Part shown: one piece after another, positions 28,001 through 39,800 of the stretch
How the letters are laid out: the number at the start of each line of letters is the position of its first letter
Position numbering within the stretch: the first letter of the stretch is position 1
Source: Ridgeia piscesae
Taxonomy: Eukaryota; Annelida; Polychaeta; Sabellida; Siboglinidae
NCBI GenBank assembly: GCA_025642075.2
Contig: JAODUO010000130.1
Coordinates: 478,113 to 542,112, forward strand
Direction: 5' to 3'
DNA: 64,000 nucleotides
The notes under the pieces: generated by a model
Database searches by the model: none
What the model was told of the DNA's origin: nothing
Seen by the model: the letters and a program-made list of their open reading frames with translations, nothing else
Program-made: the position numbers and the translations under genes

Positions 28001-29805
28001 ACGAACAATAAATAGCTTTTAATATAAAACATGACAGCAAGAATTGTTATGCGTATGTTCGAAGTAAACAGAAAGTTCAGGATAAGGTCGGTCCTCTAGA
28101 AGGTAGTGATGGAAACATAATAACAGAGGGATTCTTAATGGCAGAAAACCTAAATTAGTACTTTAGTTCGGTGTTTACCAGGGAAGATATTAGTATATTA
28201 CCAGTACTTGAGACTAAGTTCGAAGGGAGAGAGTTTGACTATTTAGGACAACTAATTGTAACCCCAACAATGGTAGCTATGAAAATAAGAGACATGAAGG
28301 ATAATAAATCACCTGGAGTGGATGGGATTCCTCCCAAATTACTACTGGAAATTGTAGAACAAATCAGCATACCGCTTGCAACAGTGTTCAATTTGTCATT
28401 AGAGGAGGGAATAGTTCCGTTAGAATGGAAAGAAGCAAACATTATACCATTATTTAAAAAAGGTTCTAGAAACAAGTCAGAGAACTATAGACCAGTGAGT
28501 TTAACATCGGTGATTTGCAAACTATTAGAAAGACTATAATTAAAGATCACCTGGTTGATTTTCTTGTTAAAAATAAATTGATAAACCCATCTCAACATGG
28601 GTTTTTAAAAGCGAGGTCATGCTTAACAAATATGTTATGTTTTTTGGAAGATGTCACAAAGTGGGTAGATGAGGGATCACCAGTAGATATAATCTATTTG
28701 GATTTAAAAAAAAGCCTTTGACAAAGTGCCACACCAAAAACTATTACTTAAACTAAAGGCCCATGGCATAGGAAATGGTATGATCAACTGGATAGAAAAA
28801 TGGCTTATTGATAGAGGACAAAGAGTAGTAGTTGGTGGGGAGGTTTCAAACTGGAAATCGGTTTTGAGTGGAGTACCGCAGGGATCAGTACTGGGACCTA
28901 TTTTATTCTTAATATATATCAATGATTTGGATGATGACATAACAAGCAAGGTGTTGAAGTTTGCGGACGACACGAAAGTGTTTAGGAAAATTAAAAGTGA
29001 TGCAGATAGACAGCATTTACAAGATGATCTTAATAAGTTGATAGAATGGTCTGAGAAGTGGCAAATGCTGTTTAATTTTGGAAAGTGTAAGTGCCTCCAC
29101 ACAGGACATGGGAATGAAGATGCACAATATACAATGGGTGGTACTGTACTAAATACTACCTTAAAGGAAAAGGACTTAGGGTTAACTATTAGTGCTGGCA
29201 TGAAGGTATCAGAGCAGTGTGGAATTGCAGCAGCGAAGGGAAACTAAATTGTTGGATTAATTAGGCGAAATATAGTGTACAAAGAAAAAGAACTAATAAT
29301 ACCGCTGTATAAAACAATAGTTAGGCCTCATTTAGAATATTGTATACAAGCATGGAGGCCATATCGCAAGAAGGATATTGATATGCTAGAAAGAGTACAA
29401 AGATACCAAAACCCAGGAATATTAGTTATGAAATGCGTCTAAAAGAATGTGGTTTAACAACATTAGAAACCAGAAGATTGAGAGATCAGACTGAGGTGTT
29501 TAAAATATTGAATGGGTATGAACATATTGACAGAAATATTTTTATCGGTTATTTTATCAGTGTAGACTAGATGTTAGACAATTTCATTTTCACAAAGAAT
29601 AGTAAATGAATGAACAGATTATCAGCTGATTGTGTATGTGCTAGTAGTGTTAATATATTTTAAAATAAAATCGATATATAACTAAGAAGGGCGGGTACAC
29701 TTAGATAGATAGATTGGACTCTCGGTAAGCCAAAGGGCTTCCTAGTCCACCTGCCATCTAGAGTTGAATCTCTAGGTGGCATTCTTGTTAAATCTTGTTA
29801 AAACA
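25060..29805 (+). mobile_element. CR1-clade LINE, near full length, inactivated
   Basis: ORF1 begins at 25060 with a cysteine-rich zinc-binding start (CNHCHSLVDF, CSRCWKVDC). After a frameshift near 25560 comes an SGNH-type esterase domain with FMGDSILRKTD, VHVGTNNADRDG and, beyond a nested insertion, the catalytic-type RDGLHLSGKG. ORF2 has an APE-like endonuclease from about 27000 (CLNARSIVNK, GITESWATPD, IIMGDFNHG, CSDHNQIHF) and a reverse transcriptase (DNKSPGVDGIPPKLL, GVPQGSVLGPILFLIYINDL, KFADDTKVF). The 3' UTR ends in a hairpin and CTTGTTAAAT decamers at 29784-29803. Stops near 27040, 27910 and 28010, frameshifts at 28515-28720 and a small deletion near 29402 show it cannot be active. 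Esterase-bearing ORF1 plus APE plus RT is diagnostic of CR1/L2 elements. Confidence 0.9.
26030..26760 (-). mobile_element. L2-like LINE 3' fragment nested in the CR1 element
   Basis: The minus strand encodes an RT C-terminal tail ([54 protein letters not shown]) and ends at a (TTA)n microsatellite (26035-26053 on +). It splits the CR1 ORF1 between its esterase GTN block and the DGLHLS block, so it is younger than the CR1 copy. A 23-bp tandem duplication (26756-26801) marks the right junction. Confidence 0.85.
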
Positions 29806-29949
29806 TGTCACTGTTGTAGAAAATTCGACACCTTAGGTGTATTATTAACTGGTACGCGGCCAACAACTGGCGAGGAAAGGACAAACAAAATGACGGTATT
29901 TGAGTTTCAACGTTGGCGTTGCATATTCTAGACAATGGCAGAACTCTGC

Positions 29950-30209
29950 TCGGTCGGTCTGTCGGTCTGTCGGTCTGTCGGTCTGTCTGTCGGTCTGTCG
30001 GTCTGTCGGTCGGTCGGTCGGTCGGTCGGTCGGTCGGTCGGTCGGTCGGTCGGTCGGTCGGTCGGTCGGTCGGTCGGTCGGTCGGTCGGTCGGTCGGTCG
30101 GTCGGTCGGTCGGTCGGTCGGTCGGTCGGTCGGTCGGTCGGTCGGTCGGTCGGTCGGTCGGTCGGTCGGTCGGTCGGTCGGTCGGTCGGTCGGTCGGTCG
30201 GTCGGTCGG
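29950..30209. repeat. (GGTC)n tetranucleotide microsatellite
   Basis: About 260 bp of GGTC repeat; the left edge is a GGTCTGTC variant zone. The many reading frames here are repeat artefacts. Confidence 0.97.
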
Positions 30210-30263
30210 TAGCAGCATACAGGATGTCTTTATTGTACATATGTAACTATAACACAAATATAT

Positions 30264-30345
30264 AGCTGGCTGGCTGGCTGGCTGTCTGTCTGTCTGGCTG
30301 TCTGACTGACTGCCTGACTGGCTGCCTGACTGACTGACTGACTGA

Positions 30346-30381
<36 letters not shown>

Positions 30382-30389
30382 TTGTCTGT

Positions 30390-30488
<99 letters not shown>

Positions 30489-30513
30489 CCTGGCTGGCTG
30501 GCTGGCTGGCTGA
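30264..30513. repeat. (GGCT)n tetranucleotide microsatellite
   Basis: About 250 bp of GGCT repeat with GACT and GTCT variants near the left end. It lies about 55 bp from the GGTC array and differs from it only in base order. Confidence 0.97.
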
Positions 30514-33500
30514 CGAAATGAACACGAACATATATTATTGATGGAATCTTTCCAAATACTGTGAACTATTTGGAACATTGATAAATATTGACTTAAATAA
30601 CATTAATCTATAATAATACAGTACCTAGAGTCAACAGGAAACAGTTCCGTGATCTGTCTGTTTGCTTACGTAATCAGGTTAGGTTCACTGTGAAGTTGTT
30701 TGTGAAAATCAGCAAATCAATGTATTTTTTGGAAACGTTATGGCATGAGGAACTAGAAATCTAATATGTTTCAAATTTTCAAAAATTAAACATTTAAGGC
30801 GGCCATTTTGTCTACATATAGGTTTTATTGTTGATTTCTTTTACATTCGGACTTCCCTGATATTCACATTTTTAATATGTATTCGTCGTCAATATGTATG
30901 TCATGATATCTATATCTTAACACTAGTAATGATCGGATGCTGCAACCTTAATTTGAAAAAAGATATCAACTCAGCATATGAAACAGGTCATACACAGACA
31001 TCGAAACAAATGGAGTTTGGCCGTTTTGTAATTCATGGATATAGTCAACTCCCTGTGAGTGCTTGTGGCGGCCATCTAAATCCTAATCTACCCACACCAC
31101 AATACGTGAAGTGTCATGGCCGGGCCTACGTATTCGGTTGGCCATCTTTACACTTTTCTCTAAGCTGTTCATTATCAAATCCAGTTTATAATTTATTTAG
31201 AAAGTGAAATTATATTTAATTTGATTTTGTTTTTGTTTAGTCTGTGTTTACGTTTGATTTATTTATAAGTTCTACGCGCAGGCGTACACACGGTTTCACA
31301 TATTGTGAATGTTTTGCTTTCATCAGATGGAGCAGACCGCGCCATCTTGTTGGTAGTTGGTGTCATTCTCGCTTGCATCTCAGTGGCCGGTGTCACGTAC
31401 CACAGCAGTAGTATTCTTTGTCAGAAGGCGACGACGTATTGCGGCGTCCGATGCTATGAAAGATCAAGGTACTACAAAATTGTATCTTAGTACTTCACTG
31501 TCTTTGTCATTACGGTCAAATCAAAGTATGGGCTGTTGTACGGAAACAACCTAGTCGTTTATGTAACGAATAGTAATCACTAGCCAAACTGAGTGTCGGA
31601 GAAGATCACAAATACTTTTATAAATTTGAATTCAGCCCATTTGTAGCGAGACTATCAGCCTTACATTGCGACGACTTGTGAAATTGCGGAAATGTGAATG
31701 TCGCGAAGATAAAAAGTAACATATTTGAAATTGGCGCACCCAAAAACATAAAATGTGTTTAGCTCCATGTGATGTATGCCATCTATACACATGGAGAATA
31801 TATGAAAAAAGTAACTTATTTAATATCGTCCAATCCGAAAACGCACCAAAACGTGTCAATAAAACTAAATGTGGGCAGTTACATTTAGGAATATTATACC
31901 TGTTTTTACTAGAATAACTTTGTTGACGGTATACCAATTAAGGAGGGGCGCAATCTTCATAGAAGTTTTTAGTTCAGTAGACACACGCCCCGGTGTTTCA
32001 CCATAACAAACTTTATTCAACATTAATTCAAAATATATGAGCATGTTTTGTGATAGATAGATAGATAGATATAATTAGTTTATACTATTTATATCCGGGG
32101 AACATCTGGTAAAATTTACTCAACCATATAATTCTTCTAAAAACATCAGTCAGATAGCTTTTCTAATAAGCTACAGTTGAATGCAGAACAGTTGATGCAC
32201 CGGCGACGTAAATGTGACCTCATAGTCTGGGCTGGGATTCAAGTAACTGCTGACTGCTAGTGTCACCCAGAAATTATTACAGTTGGTGTGATTGTTAGTA
32301 TCAGTCAGTCTTTATAAGCTATCGATCTATCTATTTATCTATCTAGCTATCCATCCATCCGTCTTTCCACCCATCTATCATTATAATATATTGGATGACG
32401 TGTTATTGGTGTATGATCATAGTTGTGTAGGTATTGACCAACGACGACAACCGTTGTCCAGCGACTTGAATGCTTCTCTCAATGGTAACGAACAACGGTG
32501 GGAAAAGGCGAGTTCAAATGCTGCGTTTACTCAAGTCTTATCCCATATCTAGTTGTCGTTGGCCGAGATGGTAAGGTGGTTGGGCCTGCTTTGCTGTATG
32601 TCAGTAAAGTATGTGTGCGATAGGCTGTCAGGTCTTACCAATGCACCGTAATCAGCGAAGGTTTTTTCATCAATACGGATGGCTGCCCTTACATTAATTC
32701 TGGTAGCACATCACGGAAGCCTGGGCCTTAATTCGCCCTCTTTTGTGTTGCGTGTTATTGTCGCACACTTGGTCCTGTGATTGAATCCAGTGGGGTCTGT
32801 GTGTAGTGTGTTTGAGTATCCACCATGACGATTCTCCAATGATTACATTATTCGTCGTAAAGGATGTAGATTGTTTGAAGATCCACGATGCTGATTGTCT
32901 AATAGAACATGAAATAATCTCCATCATTTACGATCGATAATGTAATTAGTTTGAGATTTGAACTAACTTGGCACTCTGGTAGTCTTGATTTTGGGTACGA
33001 AAGTTGGTACATGATAATTGCAATGACCTCCAATGACCAGAGAGGAATGAGGATGGACACGTAATACTGTCCGGGGAAAACGTTCAAAGAACTCTTCGTT
33101 TCTCGTTCCTTCGTAAAGATTAGTTGTTAATAATTAACACGATATAAAGGTTGTCCTTTAAACACAGTTAATTGGTATGATGGGTATGTTATATTGGTGG
33201 TAGTAGTCATAATCGGAATTGTTGTTGTAACATAAATAGTTACCCAATACGCTGACAATATAAGATCATGTCATGTTTAAACGAGAATATTCCCAATCAA
33301 TAAGTATCTGATTATTATTCCGACGTCACCATTTGCTGTATGTTGGCGATTGCTTAGAATAGCGTGTATTGAATTCAAGAACACAACCACATGTTGGGAG
33401 CTTTTGAGTTGACTGACGCATGCTATAATATACGGACGTTAGTTTGGTGAAACAAGTTTCTGGAAAAAATCATTCGAGACAAAGATCATTTAGATGCTTG

Positions 33501-33840
33501 GAACGTTGAACGAATGCCCTGACCTCAGAACAGACATAGCCAATTTGTTTAATAATACGAGCACATCCGTCCATCTAGTGGAACATCTCTGTTAGACCGG
33601 CGGTAACGTTGATACCGACACCTTCTCATTAGCACAAATGAACATTGAAATCTTACAAATGAAACTAGTCGGCATTCCTGTTGAGGTGAAGCGGCTTCCC
33701 ATTAAGGAAACATATATCGAAATGTTACAATAAAAGACACCTATTGAAGAGACCATCTGAATATGGGGTCTAGGGTATAGTGTCAATACCGAAGCAAGGA
33801 AAACCGACAATTCCTTAAAACTACAAAACAACAAATCTAA
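30514..33840. other. Gene-poor intergenic region
   Basis: AT-rich with no supported gene. A short GC-richer patch at about 31320-31471 could be a coding exon: an acceptor-like tract, a hydrophobic stretch ILLVVGVILACISVAGV, an arginine-rich run in another frame (FFVRRRRRIAASDAMK) and a donor-like AAG/GTACTA. The frames disagree, so I do not call it. GATA repeats lie at 32054-32070 and ATCT/ATCC repeats at about 32322-32385. Confidence 0.4.
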
Positions 33841-34408
33841 CGGAGGCCATATCGCAAGAAGGATATTGATATGCTAGAAAGAGTACAAAGGAGAGCAACC
33901 AAAAGATACAAAAACTCAGGAATATTAATATGAAATGCGTCTAAAAGAATGTGGTTTAACAACACTAGAAACCAGAAGATTGAGAGAGTCAGATTGAGGT
34001 GTTTAAAATATTGAATGGATATGAAAATATTGACAGAAATATTTTTTCACAGTCAAGAGGCTAGGACATGGAGTTACATTAGCAAAGAAGCAGTGTAGAT
34101 TTCACAGTCAAGGAAGAGAGAAGAACTAGAGGACATGGAGTTACATTAGCAAAGAAGCAGTGTAGACTAGATATTAGAAAATTTTCATTTTCACAAAGAA
34201 CAGTAAACGAATGGAACAGATTATCAGCTGATTGTGTAGGTGCTAGTAGTGTTAATATATTTAAAAATAAAATCGACATATACCTAAGAAGGGCGGGGTA
34301 TACTTAGATAGATAGGTTGGACTCTCGATAAGCCAAATGGCTTCCTAGTCCACCTGCCATCTAGAGTTGAATCTCTAGGTGGCAATCTTGTTAAATCTTG
34401 TTAAATCT
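33841..34408 (+). mobile_element. 5'-truncated CR1 LINE, 3' end
   Basis: Same family as the 25-29.8 kb element: begins GGAGGCCATATCGCAAGAAGG, continues through the frameshifted RT tail and ends in the same UTR hairpin and CTTGTTAAAT repeats. It contains an internal direct duplication of about 65 bp at 34047-34166 (GGACATGGAGTTACATTAGC twice). Confidence 0.85.
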
Positions 34409-36817
34409 ACTGCTAGCTCTACAGTTGATGCCTATTTAAAAGAACACGTCCTGAAATATCTTACGCCCAAATCAGAATGTGTTCACATCCATTCAGTCTA
34501 CGTCGTAGCGGCATTTGTTTAGTCACACGGGCACATTTGGCTAATTAATATATAATATATGATAGTATATATTATGTGTTTGAATCTGCTTTCGTACTCA
34601 TGAGAGATAGCATCATTCTGCCACAAATGCTAACATACAGCAATAACACTCGTTCGAGGACACCGACTTCGCAGTATCTAACCATCTAACGTACTAAACG
34701 AACAAAAGCAAGACAATGTTAATATTTAGTACGATGATAAATCATTACACAAAGAGGTAACTGTTCAACAGTTGCGTACATGTTCATGTCGTTGTCCTCA
34801 TCAGATGTGCCGTCGTGTTTATTAATACTTCCTGTTGGAAGTCTATCTGAAAAGGTAATTCCACAGGCGGCTTCTTAAAATGCAATACATGGAAATATTA
34901 TGGCCCAACAATATTTTGGAGGCATTCATGTACAAATATTGATATATGTATAAAGTTGACTTTTAGAAACATCGAAGATGGTAATGGTTGTCAGGAGGCT
35001 AGTATGAAGGCGGTTAGTAGCTCTCGGTTGTGTAAAATAGTTATTGTCACGTATAGTTAGATTACATTGTGTACGAGCAACGTGAAATTGTGAATATATT
35101 AGTAGCAAAGTATTTGCAACAAAGCACGCTGTATACGAGATAGCAACATTGCTTGCGACATCTACAGATCACTACAGTTCAATTTATCTTACATGTTGTA
35201 ATAACCCAATAAAACGTTGGCATGTCTCCGTTGTTTGGATGTGTCACCGAAACGGCGTCATTGTTTGATCTCTCTTACTGTTCTACCTTAAAGATGCATG
35301 TGCCACTATATAATATGAAGTTGTCATGGATTGTCTATACAAACACTGCGGTTTCGGTAATATTTTGTTGTGGTATATCTGTTTCCCATGTCATGTTTCT
35401 AGACTCCAATCATACGAACTTGATGATTGTCAACACAATCTCCCAATGAGTCACCAGTCACCTTGTCAAGGCTATCCGTATCAGATGTAGGCAGTGGAAA
35501 GGTCGTCAACAATTGGATGGGTGTGCTAAGAAGCTAAGTGGATAGGCAAGATTAAACAGAAAGGTTTGCAGGTGACGGCGAAATGTAATAACGTTGCTCT
35601 GATTTAATGTTGTCAGGAAGTGTATTCTACAGATTACAAACATGTTTCTGAACACTTGAAAAACTGACATGTCGTCTGGAGAGAATGTCTCTTCCTTCTA
35701 CTACTGATCGTTTCAAATATGCCTCAGATTTGAACTTGTTTTATATCAGAACTGACAGCCATGATTTCTATAAAGAATACGAGTTGCTTCTGGCCCACTG
35801 TCTCACCCTAGTGATGCAGACATATCTACAGTTGACGTTCATGAATATACGTAACAATTCAAAGTCATTAAATCCCTATAGCCCAGAAAATATCGTTCTA
35901 AAATAGACACATCAATAGTACACTTGTTCTGTTTACACAAGATTAAATATTGTCATGAAAGGAGCATTTTATGCAGCATTTATTAATAACCAGTTCCTAA
36001 TCACGAACATTCTGTAAGTGATTGTATCACAGGATGCACATTTTTATGAACAAACTTGTCTGGGTATAATGAGAGTCCACTCATAGCTTTAATAATCATT
36101 TATCATAATTCTTAAATGCATATAAAATACCAGTAACGACCTAGTAAATGCTACTTTTGATGGAAACCAAATCTAGATAGTATCAAGCAAAATCTGGTTT
36201 TGCTAGAACTTCATAATTGTTTTACGACAATGCTGAATGACAGCCAAAACCAGTATTGTATTTCTGGCTCAATCCCTTCAATGATCATAAAAACGTACCA
36301 GTAGGTGAGCAGTAATGTTGCCTATAATTTTATGTAAGAGTTCATAAACAAACTTGCAGCTTCATAGTTAGGTAGTTTCTATAAAAGAGGAATATAATTA
36401 TCATATTGTTTATTAACTAGTATATACATTAATACCTTTGAAAATAATGATGACGTTTTGACAAATACAATTTCTATAAATACATAGCTAATCCCATTTG
36501 AACACGTGATTTGTGGGCTCCAGACATACACATATAATATACAAAGTGTAGATGCATGAAAAATATTCAGTGATGTCTATTCACGTGTTCATGATTCCAG
36601 CCACCCTGCCATGTTCCACATCGTACGTCCAGTGGCACAGCAGTCAAAGTTGGCTCCAGCCGACTTCTGTGCGCTTACAATATGTACAAAACATGGTACA
36701 TGTGAATGTACCACAAAGTTCCACATTTATATGTCCATCAGCACTGTCACATACACATATGTGCATGCCTTCATGCACCAGCAGATAAGAGAGTCTGTCC
36801 TAAGCAAACCAGCCTCA
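34409..36817. other. Intergenic region and PAM16 3' flank
   Basis: No gene is supported. At about 35500-35650 an old minus-strand remnant of the L2-like LINE tail is recognisable (a diverged match to 26165-26290, around GTCAGGAAGTGTATTCTACA). The PAM16 3' UTR (minus strand) must lie at the right end. I see nothing else. Confidence 0.4.
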
Positions 36818-39800
36818 TCAGGACTTGGGCTGATCGGAGTCACCAGTTTCTGCCTTTTTTGTGTCTTTCTCTGGCTTTTTTGAAGCTTCTTGTTGTGAGT
36901 CTTGGATTTCCTGGTCCAAAACCGCTCCTTTGCACGTACAACCTTCAAATAACAAGCAACAATTAGTATCATCTTCACTTTCCAGTGTATGCAAACCTGC
37001 TCATTTATACAGCGTCCGCTGACTTCGATACAACAGAAGAAGTGCTTCGGTTGTCTACAAGTTGTATCTACCAATACAAGCATGCAACCCAGTGATTTCA
37101 CACACAAATACATCTTTACAAAACATGTCAACACACATGCTTTCACACACAAGTACAGAATGCATAGAGTATTTAAAGCAAAAATAATTGCAGACCAAAT
37201 TAACTTCCACATGTTGTAATGAAGGTAATATCAGATCATGTTTCAAATTTTCCTTAACCATAATACAGTGTAATAGTTTATTCATCTGCCACACATCATT
37301 GTTTACAGTGTAATAAGAAGCACAAGCTGATGTAAACAGAACTCACAGGTGTTATGAAGAACTACACTACAACTACACGGTGACGGTCAGGTGAACACCT
37401 GCACAACACTGTGGTGTGTACAGTTGCCAATAGCAACATTGCAACAGTTGCCTATAGCAACATTACAACAGTTGCCTGCGATTTGATGCAGTAGCCAATG
37501 AGCAACCAACAGCAAGTGTGCCACCCATTGACCCATGGTCAAACCTAGAGTAGCATATGGAGTCAGACCACATTTGCATTTTCCATAGGCGACCATTATA
37601 ATGTTTCCTTCATTTCCTACTAATCTTGATGTGCTGTTATTGACAATTTCACAGCATATTTACCCTCCATAGACAGAAGTTCTATGAAAAATTCATGAAC
37701 TTCTAATACCTCAGGCTCCCACAAACTTCTTTCAAACCTTACACCCCTCCATTTCTGCTTGAACCACCCACTGATTGCCCCTGATTACATCACCAAGCAA
37801 AATGACATCTGTATTGATACGCAGAAATGCACCGACTGACAGCTGTCGTAATTTGACAGCTCTGATGCCACACTGCATGAAAACATCATTTCTAATCACT
37901 CCACACTACATATGTGCTCACAGAAATTCAGAACCCTCTTGCTGCCTATAGGTACTCTTTGGGTCCATTGCGGACGAGCACCTTATTGTGGTCTTACATC
38001 ATATGTCAGCATCCAGGTCACAATCAAAAACCCAAGCAAACGCTTCCTGCCAGAGCAAAGTGAAGTTCTTGAACGATTACTAAAGAAATAGTAATTGTAA
38101 CACTTCACAGCACCAGCAACTTTGAAAATTCAAGCTAGAATGTGCAACAAACAAAATCATTAAGCATAATCTTAAAACAGGGACAGGCAAGAGTCATCTT
38201 TGGAGCATGGAACTGTTGAAAAGTTATGGTGGAAAACAAATTCAATTTTGTTATGAATGGTGGCTATAGTTTCAGAACACAATGTTTTCAAAAACATTTG
38301 GACATTGAAAGATGACATTATGCATTTTCAACCAAATTCATAAATATGCATTTTCTGCCAAATTCACAATATTTATAGGTTTTTTGTGCCATATAGGTAT
38401 GTGCGAGTTAATGTCCAGTTATGTTTAAGTACACGGGTCCTTGTGATTTCAACTATTTCACACTTACCTTTGACTGCAGATAGAACGAACCACCTTTTTT
38501 CTTGTCGTTAATCTCAAAAAGATGCTGGAAATTCTTCTCAATTTTTTCTATCTCAACCCCATTATCAAGGTTTAAAATCTGTTTTGCTTCCTGTAAAAAC
38601 AAAACCAAAATATCAACTATGGATGCATGCAAAAGAGCAGTTTTATTTACCAGATGTGTTTTCACTCATTTAATTCAATAATCAATTAAAATAAAATAAC
38701 ATATTACTTTCATTTTAAAATATAGAGCAAATATATGACATAACTGACAGTCATAAAATTATTCACACAAATCTCCAATTTTTTTTTTTAATTAACACCA
38801 ATTCCTGAATGAAAATGTCAGTTAAATATAATTGATCTGGACACATGCAATCAAGACCATAGACCTGACAACATACCTGAACTGTCATGCCAGTGACCGC
38901 ATCCTTCGCTGCCTCTCCTGCAGTAGCACTTGATGTCCCCGCAGCACCGGAGCGCGCCCTGGCGGCAGCCTGACTCGCCTGGAGCTCCTGCCTTACTGCC
39001 CGCACAAACGCCCGCCCCACAATCTGTGCTCCTGTCACAATGATCTGTGCTATGTACTTGGCCTAGGAAACAAAACACACAGCACAACTACATCAAATTC
39101 ATGTTCTTCCGACAATTAAATTTGACTAGTTAAAAATCAAACTTCTGTTCTTGTTGTAATAAAAATTAATAATGCGTGATTTTTTTGTGAGGTTAATTAT
39201 GTTATACTTACCTGCCTGTTTAAAATGTTATCACCTCGGTATATCATAAGTATATCTCTGCACTAGAACTCTTTTACAAAATTTAAAAAAGCCCCCCTTT
39301 AAAAAGGCCCCCCCGCACGCCACGGGACAAAAAAAACAACCAAAAACCTGTAATACAGATGCACACCTAACCATTTGTAAAGTTCAATCAACGCTGTCAA
39401 GCCTGTGGCTTACTCAAAATTGTTGTTGAAAGTGGGTGAATGTATGAAATCTTAAACTTTTGTTTATTCTGTTCAATGTAAAGTGGTGAGCAATCCTAGC
39501 CTTGGGAACAAAGGAAATATAAAAGCAGTTTTAAATCTTGGAGTATCGTTCGTTGAAAACTTCAATTTCAAACAACATATATCAAAAACATGTCGTTTCT
39601 GTTTTTACCATATCCACGATCTTCGCCATATTCGCCGGTTTATATCATATTCCTTTGCTAAAACCATTGCAACAGCTAAAGTAAGCAGCAGACTTGACTA
39701 CTGCAATTCCTTTACAATACTGCAAACAAGAATACAGCGAAACTTCAACATGTCCAAAATTGATTAGCAAGGGTAGTCAGTCACGCGTTCTCATTTTTCT

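Noticed and set aside
29845..30578. Frames with PTDR or SVGR or QPAS repeats on both strands
   Set aside because: Tetranucleotide microsatellites read in different frames.
32555..32610. tRNA-like TTGGCCGAGATGGTAAGG
   Set aside because: It resembles a tRNA-Ser/Leu D-arm, but I find no B box or acceptor-stem pairing at the right distance. At most an unrecognised SINE scrap.
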